Assembly (NCBI GenBank): GCA_948144175.1
Contig: CANXME010000249.1
Span: 1 to 64,000, forward strand
Origin: Closterium sp. NIES-65
Lineage: Eukaryota; Streptophyta; Zygnematophyceae; Desmidiales; Closteriaceae
Direction: 5' to 3'
Length of the DNA: 64,000 bases
Below, piece by piece: positions 55,946-64,000 of the stretch (positions are counted from its first letter, which is position 1; each line of letters opens with the position of its first letter). The notes beneath the pieces are model-generated. The model was given only the letters and a program-made list of their open reading frames with translations, did no database searches and was not told the origin of the DNA. The translations under genes and the position numbers were made by a program.

Positions 55946-57000
55946 GGACAGCAAAGATGGTGAGAGCAGCTCCCTTAGCCACATGAGCGCCCCCAGGTCA
56001 ACAAAGGGGTATGCCTGAAGTCCTTGTCAGGCGTGACAGCACTGAAAGTGGCAGTCGCAGCAAGAGACTGATGGCGTGATACCGGAGGCTGTGACTCAAA
56101 AGCATCCCGACTTTCAGTGTGCCTACCAGTTTTCAAGGTCCTTGCTCCTGCTACTTCTCTGAGTCTTCCCCTTCCCTCTCTACTCCTCATCGTATTGCCG
56201 CTTTCTCATGCCGCAGCAGCAGCAGATTCTTGTGATAGGGTTCGCAAATAATGGAGATATGGAGAAAACCAGATGGGACCAGATGTGTCCCTAGCATTTG
56301 GCCGGCTAAACGGGGCACATCAGCAGCAGCAGCAGCACCACCACCAGCTTCACCAGTAAGAGAAGCAGAGGGCACAGCAGCAGTGGCTAGCAAAAAAGCA
56401 GCAAGCACTGGATTTCCACACTTCCCAAACAGCAACCACCAGATTTTCCACTTCCCAAACGGTCTTCGACCCAAACCAGTAGCACAGAACATCGATCTGA
56501 GGCTCGTCAGACCCTCTAGAGGGTTTGGGGTTTACCACCGGGTTCAGCACTAGGCCTAGCACTCTGCACCTCCCTTCCCTGCTGTATGCTTTAAGACTCG
56601 CCTCACAACTAGCACCAGCCGCTCCACTCATGCAAGCACTCGCTAAAGCAGCAGCTGCTTTACCACCAGCAGCAATTTTAGCTGCTGCGGTCGTTGCTGC
56701 AGTAGCTGCTGGTACCCTGGATTCTCTAGGGTTATTCGAGTCGAATCCCCGAAGACCTCCGGACCCATCCAGTCAGTATTAAAGAGCAGGAAAGGAACTA
56801 TATGAGGCAGGTTAAGGCCGTGCCCGCAAGCACACGAAGCACGGTTGGAAACACCTGCTGCAATGAACTGACCTGTGTAGAAAATCAGACCTATATGCAC
56901 AATGTGCACAAGGAGAAGCTGGTTCTGAGATGTTGAAAAAGGTCTACAAACAGAAAGTTAACTGAAGTGATGAATACAAGCAAAACAAAAGCTAAAATAG
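55946..57000. other. Intergenic DNA, nothing identified
   Basis: Short ORFs on both strands (for example within 56187-56909) are Ala- or Gln-rich through GCA/CAG runs and match no family I recognise. No RNA gene or transposon end was seen. The outer end of the LTR of the following copia fragment may lie in the last few hundred bases. Confidence 0.3.
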
Positions 57001-57464
57001 GCAGAAAGTGAAGAGAGCTAGCTTGGAGGCGACTTGGGCTCGTCCAGGTGAGAAATTTGGTACCCAAGGGACTTGGGGTGGCCAAATGGGTGCTCAAGTC
57101 GCCCACAGTCAAGATGGGGACGTGAGGGACCCTCAAAGTGGGCCTGGAAGCGCCCCCTCTAGTGGAACCGCGATTCCACGAATTGGAAACGCGAATTCCA
57201 AGCTGGAGCCGCGTTTCCAATGTTGAAATTCGTGGGTCCAGGCTGGAGCCGCGTCCCCAAGGATGGGAAACGTGCTGGGGTGCCCCAAAGCCGAATTTGG
57301 GGTGCCTAGCACTTGATAAAGTCACTCAGGGGGCACCCTATAACTAATATAACCCAACCCCTATTGTCTACACTATTATAATGTAAGCAAATACATACAA
57401 ACCATAAAACAAACTAGTGAACTAACCTTCAGCATAATTAAAGGAAAATAAGTACCTAACAACA

Positions 57465-59146
57465 CCCCCCCTTAGGGTGACACAGAGGGAGAGATCAAAG
57501 AAGAAGTAGCAGGGCGAAGGCCGATGCAGGACTGTAGACACTGAAGTGTGTCACGAGGGAGAGGCTTGGTCCCCAAATCAGCAAGGTTATTACGGCTAGG
57601 GATGTAGTGCAGCGAGATATGCCCTTTGTCAACATGATCACGGAGGAAATGGTGGCGGATGTCGATGTGTTTGGCACGGGCATGGAAAACACCAGCGTCC
57701 TTTGCCAAGACAATGGCGCTAGTGTTGTCACAGAGCAGCGGGGTGGGACCAGTGGGGGGAAGGCCGAGAGAGCAGAGGAGAGTACGGAGCCAAAGGGCTT
57801 CGTGGGTTGCCGCACCAAGCGCGTAGTATTCAGCTTCACAAGAGGATGTCGCAACCACACATTGCCGCTTGGATTGCCAAGAAATCAGAGAAGGTCCCAG
57901 AAAAAACAGGTATGCAGTGAGGGAACGACGATCCTCACTTTCGGAAGCCCATGAGGCATCACAATACCCGACCAGCTGGAGGGAGGCGGGATTGCCACCA
58001 AGAAGCAGCCCATGGGAAGAAGTCCTGTTGAGGTAACGGAGAACACGTCTAGCAGCCAGCCAATGAGGATCCGACCAAGAATGGAGGTGACGTGAAAGGA
58101 GTCCAGTAGAATGGGCTATGTCAGGGCGAGTGGCAACCATTGCGTACATGAGAGAGCCGACTAAAGAGGGATATGGGAAGGGTTCAGAGGGTGGCAATAA
58201 GGAGCGTGTTGGAAGGAGGAGCTTAGAGTCCATGGGGGTGTGGCTGGGGTTGGCGTGGCTGAGATTGAAGGTAGAGAGGAGTGCAGAAATAAATTTGGAC
58301 TGGTGGATGAGGAGGGTTCGAGAAGAGCGGTCGCGGTCTAAGTGGAGGCCGAGGTAATAAGTTAATGGGCCAAGGTCACGAAGTTTGAAGCGAGTGGACA
58401 GAGAAGTCTTGAAGGTGGTAAGGGGAGTGATGGTGGTGGAAAGGATGATGAGATCGTCGACATAGACTAGGACAAGGAAGAAGTGGGAAGGATGTGGAAG
58501 AAGAGGTGAGGAGGGTGCAGCAATGAAAAGTCCGGGGTCGGCAGCGGAGGTGTGAAGGCCAAATGTGAGAAGCTCCGATTTCAGTTTTTTGTACCAACAC
58601 TGAGGAGCCTGCTTGATGCCGTACAAGGGCTTGTGCGGGAGGCAAACTTGAGGAGAGCCGTTGGCAGGAGGGAGTTCAAAACCGGGTGGTTGGGTCATGT
58701 AATTAATCTCGTCAAGGTCGCCATTGAGAAAGGCATTGGAGATGTCGAGTTGATGCATCTCAAGATCAAGGGCAGCAGCAAGGGTGAGGAGCAAGCGAAG
58801 CGTAGCAAAGCGAATGGTGGGTGCAAATGTCTCAGTGTAGTCAATGCCCTCACGTTGCTTAAAGCCTTTAATGACCAAACGGGCTTTATAGCGCTCGATG
58901 GACCCATCCGGGTTCTCTTTGACCTTGAAAACCCATTTGCAAGGGATAGGAGTGCAGCCGGGCGGTTTGGGCACAACGCTGTAAGTGCGGTTGGCTAGGA
59001 GTGCAGTAATTTCAGCGTCAGCAGCAGCAAGCCATTGGGGAGCAGCGGGGCAAGAGCGGGCAGCAGTAATTGTAGGTGGCTCGTAGTGGGAATGAAGAGC
59101 AATGTAGGCAAAGTCATGAAAAAAATGGGCTGACTCGCGATCACGC
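57465..59146 (-). mobile_element. 3' part of a second copia lineage (fragment)
   Basis: On the minus strand the RT (KARLVIKGFKQREGIDYTET, then YVDDLIILS) and RNase H regions of a Ty1/copia element read through to a stop at 57472. Next comes the polypurine tract AAGGGGGGG and the start of a putative 3' LTR (TGTTGTTAGG, minus strand from 57464). The far edge of that LTR could not be fixed. gag, protease and integrase are absent: the element is cut off at its 5' side near 60035, and a MITE (59155-60026) sits at that edge. It belongs to a different lineage from the short-LTR family. Age cannot be estimated with one LTR. Confidence 0.88.
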
Positions 59147-59154
59147 ATGATCAT

Positions 59155-60026
59155 CCTGCCCCGGCGGGTCGGGTCGACCCGACCCGACCCGGGTTTTGAC
59201 CCGGATCGGGTCAGGCATTTTGAAGCGCTGGCTTGGCCGGGTCGGGTCGGGTTTACCCGGTCGGGTCGGGTCAACCCGACACCCGAAACCGGGTCGGGTC
59301 GGGTCGGGTCAGATTTAGACCCGAAGTCGTACCCGACCCGGTTTCGGGTACCGCGCCCTAAGTCGGGTCGAGTATTTGGCCCGACCCGACTTTTCCTCCC
59401 TCGACAATTTGCACTAAAGCAGATCGCGAAGTCAATGTCTAGGGTTTGTTTGTTCCCTCGACATTGACTTCGATCTGCAATACCTATGCAGCTAGCAAGC
59501 AATCGTTCTCAAGCTCTACTACTCTCTAAACCCGCGCCCATGTTAAGGAACATTATTACTAGTGTTTCCATGTTGGCGTAAGGGTCTTTTTAACCTAGCG
59601 CGACCAGGCAGAGATATTCGATTCTATAGAAATAGTTATTCTTAGCTCTCACAAGCGACTAAACTCTGGTCCCGCGTTCTCATCGCCCCCTGCGCGCCTA
59701 CCAGGCCCGCATCGATAGTGACGCGACCCCCCATAGTCTAGTTACAAAATGGAGGACGTTCATATAATAATACTACACAAATATTCAATCAGTGCAACAC
59801 CGCACAGTAGTAAGGAGAACCTCTTACCCTGCATATGGGGTCCTGGCCCGACCCGACCCGACCCGGCCCCTACCCGACCCGACCCGGGGGCGGGTCACGC
59901 CTGACCCGGCACCCGATACCCGGGTCGGGCCAGGATTTTTTGAAGTTCCGACCCGACCCGACCCGACCCGACCCGGAACCCGGCTGGCCCGCCCAAGTCG
60001 GGTCGGGTCGGGTCGGGTCGGGCCTA
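59155..60026. mobile_element. MITE built of GGGTCGGGT-type repeats, hAT-like duplication
   Basis: An 872-bp block flanked by a perfect 8-bp repeat, ATGATCAT (59147-59154, 60027-60034). Both ends are arrays of GGGTCGGGT and its complement ACCCGACCC, so the two termini pair over ~200 bases. The extreme ends (CCTGCCCCGG and TAGGCCCGAC) match each other poorly, so exact edges rest on the duplication. The centre is AT-richer and holds a hairpin (59419-59478). No coding capacity. Confidence 0.75.
59419..59478. repeat. Short hairpin inside the MITE
   Basis: GCAGATCGCGAAGTCAATGT at 59419 pairs with GACATTGACTTCGATCTGC ending at 59478. This leaves a stem of about 19 bp with a two-base bulge and a loop of about 20 bases. 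Confidence 0.75.
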
Positions 60027-60036
60027 ATGATCATGC

Positions 60037-60579
60037 TTGCACGTACCTGACACTCAGGGCATCCTTGCTAGAGCGGAGGGACTGGCCAAGCGTGGTAACC
60101 TGGCCAAGTCACTACAGTCTCTCCAAGCCACTCCAGTCTCACCTGCCTCCTCCGAAGTGTACGCGGCATTAGCAGCACGACACCCGCAAGCACTCCAGCC
60201 CTTACCAGAATGGATACGCACCTTCTCCCCCGAGAAAACCCCTTCGATAGAGCCGCGCGACTTCAGGCGCATCGTAGCCAAACTCCCAAACGGGGTGGGA
60301 GCAGGGCCCTCAGGCACAACCTTCGAGCACATACGCGATGCTGCACTCGGAAATCCAGACATCTTCGCCCATCTCCTCGCACTTACCAATACAGCTATAG
60401 CCGGGAAACTCAGCAGCGAGGCCACCGAGCTCCTCACAGCCTCACGGCTCTTGGCCTTCACAAAACCGCAGGGGGGGACCCGACCGATAGTCGTGGGCGA
60501 ATGCCTTCTTCGCATGGTGGCCAAGGCAGCACTGTTCCTGACCGGGGCGGCGGCACGATCACACTTCGCGCCTCTATAG
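60037..60579 (+). pseudogene. LINE ORF2 piece: N-terminal RT region
   Basis: Open from the element's truncated 5' edge to a TAG. It carries the conserved blocks before motif A (PSIEPRDFRRIVAKLPNGVG; LLAFTKPQGGTRPIVVGECL). A close relative of the sequence after the stop (VAGGIEAAIHTARTYLEENP) continues in the same frame from 60582. Confidence 0.75.
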
Positions 60580-60866
60580 TTCGGGGTAGCAGTGGCTGGA
60601 GGGATTGAGGCGGCCATTCACACTGCGCGCACATACCTGGAGGAGAACCCGGGCTCGGTGGCGCTGCAGATTGACCTCGCCAACGCGTTTAACGCGGTGG
60701 AAAGGGCGGCGGTATTCGAGGGGCTCAAGAACGAGTCCCTTGAAAGCCTTCTGCCCCTTGTCCGCCTCTCCTACGGAACTCCCTCAGCACTCCACCTCGA
60801 CCATGACTTCGGCGTGGCTCCACTGCTAATGCTAGAGGCGTCCGCCAGGGGGACCCTCTTGGCCCC

Positions 60867-62063
60867 TTGCTCTTTGCGGCAAGCATCCACCCACACCTTA
60901 CCGCAACGGCACTAGCTCACCCAAGGGTCGTCATTCTCGCCTACGCAGACGACATAACGCTGCTAGGCGAAGTAGAAGCGTGCACGGCGGCATTTACACA
61001 CCTCACTGCCGCACTGATCCACATAGGCCTCGAGCACAACCTTGGGAAGTGTGAGGCTTGGTCTGCAACCGCCATAGACCCCGCCTCTCTCCCTCCGAGC
61101 TTCCCCATTGCAGCAGACGGACTGCGGATATTAGGAAGCCCAATCGGGACCTCAGATGGCTGTGCCGCCAGAGTAAGGGAAAGGCTTGCAGCAGCAGCAG
61201 AACCCTTGCCGCTCCTGGCCCAAATGGACCCCCAATTGTGCCTGCTGCTACTCACCCGCTGCGTGGGCCGGCGAGCATCCTTCCTGGCCAGAACCACTCC
61301 GCTAGAGGCACTACGTGAGGATGAATGGGCGGCATGGGGGGAGCAACTACTGCATACCTTCCCGGACGCGGCCCATATCATGCTGCCAAGGAGTGACGCG
61401 GAACAGAGGAGAATCTGGAGGCAAGCGGCGCTGCCCGTAACATTGGGGGGGCTTGGCATTACAAATCCTGCAGTTGAAGGGAGCTATGCGTACCTTGCGT
61501 CGGTGGTGGGCACCTCCCACTTACTGCACTCCCTGGCCGAGGCACTCCACCCAGATGTAGCAGCCCTCCTCCCCCTAACGGACCCCACCTCCGGCTCCGC
61601 GCACGCCCTGCCTGCACGCCTTGCAGCAGCGGAAGCAGCCCTCCCCCCCGAGGCTCTAGAAGCTCTCCAGGTCGGGAAAGCAGACCCACAGGGCCTCAAG
61701 CTGCAGCAGTCTCTAGCGCTGGCGGTTCAGACACGCCGCTTCCTGAGGGTCATGAACGAGGCAAGGCGGATGCGCCCCAACCCCCTCTCTGGCCATGCCC
61801 AGAGAATGCAGTCGGTGCTCGGCCCTGGTGCGGGAGATTGGCTGCTGGCACTACCCATCATACCCTTGCTTAGGATGGGACCCTCCCAGCTCTCCTCCGC
61901 TGCTGCGTTCCGCGTGGGCCTCCCCCTACCTGTCCCTAGGCGCTGCGACTGCCGCTACCGCACCAAACTCCCTGATGACCGCCTCCCAAACCATCTCATG
62001 CGCTGCGAGAAAGGGGGGGAAGGATTGCGACTCACCATGCGCTCAGGGACGAGATTGCTTTGA
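60867..62063 (+). pseudogene. LINE ORF2 piece: RT palm/thumb and Cys/His cluster
   Basis: The ~398-residue frame includes YADD at about 60944, a long Ala/Leu-rich connector (AALLPLTDPTSGSAHALPAR) and a C-terminal Cys/His cluster. It ends shortly before the endonuclease-like region, which is in another frame. Confidence 0.8.
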
Positions 62064-62611
62064 TTGCGGCAGAGGCGGGATTCACGGTGCACAAAGAAAC
62101 CTATGTATACTCTCTCGTTGAAAACCTGAAGGCGGACGTCGCAATCCGCCATCCCCGGACGGGAGAGGTTTGGATGTGCGACGTGACAGTGACGGACCTC
62201 GTTTCTCACCAAGATGAGAACTGCAATAGAGCACCGGGGTGGGCGGCTAGGGCAGCTGCGGACAAGAAGGAGCAGAAATACGTGCGCCGGAATGCGTGGG
62301 TGGGCTTTCATGCCCTAGCGGTAGAGACATATGGGTACCCCTCGCCCGGGGTGTTGGCATTCTTGCGGCAGTGCGCGGAGCTGGCGGCCAAGTTGCGATT
62401 CAACGCAGCCCCCAACTCCTACGAGGCCGCCAAGCTGCTGACGGAATACCGCCAGCGCTGGAGCGTGTGCCTCCAAAAAGCACAAGCCAACACCCTCCGC
62501 TGCAAGACCAACGAGGCGATAGCAGCGGACGAGCTCGGCATGCGGGGCCCCTTTGCCCCCCTTAGCGAAGGCCAGCTCTACCAGCAAATAGAGCCCTCGT
62601 TCGACCTTTAG
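62045..62611 (+). pseudogene. LINE ORF2 piece: restriction-like endonuclease-type domain
   Basis: It reads ALRDEIALIAAEAGFTVHKE, then ENLKADVAIRHPRTGEVWMC and DVTVTD, and ends EPSFDL with a stop at 62609-62611. The pattern of an Asp followed ~15 residues later by D-V-T-V fits the PD-(D/E)xK-like nuclease at the end of R2-type proteins. Assignment is by motif memory only. Confidence 0.65.
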
Positions 62612-62812
62612 GGTCGGACGGAGGGGGCGGGAGGGAGTAAGGGAATGAGGTAGTTAGGTAGACCGAGTGTTATGTCTGGGTTTGCATGTGTTTGCATCTT
62701 CCCATGTATCTCCCATCAATCAATACCAGGACCATTCGAGAGAGAGAAGGACTAGCTTAGACTAGCTTAGTACCAATGACTGTACCTTGATGCTATTAAT
62801 ACGAAGGACCGT
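62612..62812 (+). other. Probable 3' UTR of the LINE
   Basis: About 200 bases after the LINE stop. ACTAGCTTAG occurs twice in tandem, and the block TTAATACGAAGGACCGTTCG resembles AATACCAGGACCATTCGAGA upstream. No poly-A tail is visible before the GA tract. Confidence 0.4.
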
Positions 62813-62813
62813 T

Positions 62814-62874
<61 letters not shown>
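62813..62874. repeat. (GA)n microsatellite
   Basis: About 30 uninterrupted GA units. A shorter GAGAGAGA run occurs 70 bases upstream after a similar ATTCGAGAGA motif. Confidence 0.97.
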
Positions 62875-62878
<4 letters not shown>

Positions 62879-63141
62879 TCCCTTAGCCCTCTGCCCTCTG
62901 CCTCATCCCTCTGCCCTCTGCCCTCCAAAGCTATTTAAGGGTTGTCTCACCCTCCTTCTCCTCATTATTTTGTGTGGAGTTCATTTTCGGTGGCTCGCGC
63001 CGGCGGCCTTCGGCCGCGCGCTCCTGGTGGCAAGGATTTCAAGCGACAGCATCGGAATAACGGGGTTCAAGCACACATCAACAGGAAGGGAGAGGGGATC
63101 TACCTAAAAGGGCGACATGCAATACTACATGCGGCGGAAGC
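62875..63141. other. Spacer with a possible TATA-like motif
   Basis: It holds CCCTCTGCCCTCTGCC repeats and GCTATTTAAGGG at about 62931. A plus-strand frame (62942-63229) lacks recognisable features and overlaps the minus-strand ORF. No call is made. Confidence 0.3.
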
Positions 63142-64000
63142 CTACATCATGTACGGCTCCTCCCCCTCCACCTCAAGCATCGAACGCATGCACGTTGACA
63201 CCGCCAGAAGGAGCTGCGCCGACGACTGAAGCGTGCGCACCGGGGTCCCCTCTTGGGCGGCCACAAGAAGATCCTCCACGTAGCGGGGGAAGGTACGCGC
63301 TAAGGGCGCTACCCCGGCGGGCGCTTCCAACACGGGCGCCAATAGTGGGGCGAGGGCTTCTGCCCAGGTCGCGCACGATCCTCGGGGACCTGGAGCGAAA
63401 CTGCCCGGAGAGTTTCGCATGGCCCCACACACCGCCATCTGCAGGTTCGCCACCACCTCGCACGCCTCCGCAAGATTCAGCGTCCGGCACATGGTCAGCA
63501 TGGAGTCTCTCCCCGCGCGAGTGGGGGGAGGTGCAATCGGAGCCTCACGCTGATATGCTGTCTCCCGGCCCGGAAGTCGGCCTCCCGAGAAGGGCTGCGC
63601 GGAGAAGCCAGGGACCTGCCGAGGGGTGCGGAACAGCGCCCTCCCCTCCCGCACGGGCAGATACTCGCTCAATACCGGCGCGCGCAGAGGGGCCGCGACG
63701 TCAGGGGCTAGGGCGTGAGAATGACCGTTGGTCACTTCGATGTGGACGTGAGTTGGCTCACCAGTCGCTCGCGCCTGGTGCATCGCCGCTGCAAACACAT
63801 TCACGGCTTCACCAACCACAGGATCCTCCCCGCGACCAGCTCCGCCGCGACCCGCTCCATTCCGCCGACCCTGACGGCCACCAGAGCCCGCCGAGTGCGG
63901 AGGGGGGGGGGATTGCTCGCGACGCCCAGAATCCCATCGTCGCCCAGGAGAACCCCTCCCCCGCCTCGCCGGAGATCGACGCGGAGAGCGCTGCGTGGGG
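63142..64000 (-). CDS. Unidentified ORF running off the right edge (partial)
   Basis: The minus-strand frame is open from the window edge to the stop at 63142, at least 285 codons. The first ~60 visible residues are low complexity, rich in Arg, Gly, Pro and Ser (GRRNGAGRGGAGRGEDPV). The rest is mixed and helical (TLNLAEACEVVANLQMAVCG; PRYVEDLLVAAQEGTPVRTL), with an internal Met (MVGEAVNVFAAAMHQ, 63819). A basic low-complexity head before a helical core would suit an RNA-binding or structural protein of a retroelement, but I see no diagnostic motif. The host or element nature is unknown. Confidence 0.45.
   Translation of the reverse strand, partial: PTQRSPRRSPARRGRGSPGRRWDSGRREQSPPPPHSAGSGGRQGRRNGAGRGGAGRGEDPVVGEAVNVFAAAMHQARATGEPTHVHIEVTNGHSHALAPDVAAPLRAPVLSEYLPVREGRALFRTPRQVPGFSAQPFSGGRLPGRETAYQREAPIAPPPTRAGRDSMLTMCRTLNLAEACEVVANLQMAVCGAMRNSPGSFAPGPRGSCATWAEALAPLLAPVLEAPAGVAPLARTFPRYVEDLLVAAQEGTPVRTLQSSAQLLLAVSTCMRSMLEVEGEEPYMM

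Larger units (their letters stand above)
60035..62611 (+). mobile_element. 5'-truncated LINE with RT and a restriction-like endonuclease-type C-terminus
   Basis: The plus strand codes a non-LTR reverse transcriptase: N-terminal RT blocks (LPNGVGAGPSGTTFEHIRDA), motif A (LQIDLANAFNAVERAA, 60661-60708), motif B (RQGDPLGPLLFA, ~60843-60880) and motif C (AYADDITLLGE, ~60940). A Cys/His cluster (CDCRYRT ... HLMRC, 61947-62008) follows. The C-terminal part (62045-62611, TGA/TAG-free to 62611) has DVAIRHPRTGEVWMCDVTVT, resembling the Asp...Asp-Val core of restriction-like endonucleases in R2/CRE-type elements. Family assignment is tentative. The frame is broken three times: a TAG near 60577, and frame changes near 60830 and near a G-run at 62016-62040. 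The 5' end is missing. Confidence 0.8.

Noticed and set aside
56187-56909. A small gene in the intergenic zone
   Set aside because: Ala- and Gln-rich short ORFs arise from GCA/CAG runs on both strands. No start context, introns or domain can be supported.

Overview
This is a nuclear window from a green-lineage eukaryote. The SF3B1 gene is plant-like along its length, and the DNA is crowded with plant-type Ty1/copia, PIF/Harbinger and hAT-like elements. A streptophyte alga, perhaps a zygnematophyte, is my guess; that is inference, since no rRNA or organelle marker is present.

Layout. 1-309 (minus) is the start of an unidentified gene that leaves the window. 565-17379 (plus) is SF3B1, the U2 snRNP HEAT-repeat subunit. 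The HEAT-repeat exons (4860-17379) form one clean 802-residue reading frame. Almost every exon-intron junction also has one to five nearby, truncated, degenerate copies. Several minisatellites sit between the copies, one of which multiplies a splice donor. The N-terminal exons (894-4646) carry several small frame breaks, and the first ~60 residues were not found. Two hAT-like MITEs and one foldback hairpin lie in the introns. 17785-21810 (minus) is a convergent gene of 14 exons coding for about 934 residues, which I do not recognise; its C-terminal helical segment is faintly kleisin-like.

22117-43026 is a nested set of LTR elements. The outer one is a non-coding, LARD-like element (minus, 276-bp LTRs, duplication GATCT). 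Two copia elements with very short LTRs lie inside it: 23169-32364 (minus, itself holding a small non-autonomous element at 30689-32201) and 33520-41050 (plus). LTR divergence falls from the outside inwards, matching the insertion order. All of these are broken or non-coding.

43188-54063 is a PIF/Harbinger DNA transposon with 43-bp terminal inverted repeats, a TTA duplication, a spliced Myb/SANT-like gene and a DDE transposase gene on the opposite strand. A whole-looking copia element (45385-52873, identical 132-bp LTRs, duplication AATAG) sits inside the transposase gene.

54067-64000 is an intergenic repeat zone. It holds a 22-bp minisatellite, the 3' part of a second copia lineage, an 872-bp MITE built of GGGTCGGGT-type repeats, a 5'-truncated LINE with a restriction-like endonuclease-type C-terminus, a (GA)n tract and an unidentified minus-strand ORF running off the right edge. 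Apart from the host genes, nothing suggests an operon or a cooperating system. The most unusual feature is the repeated multiplication of splice junctions inside SF3B1.
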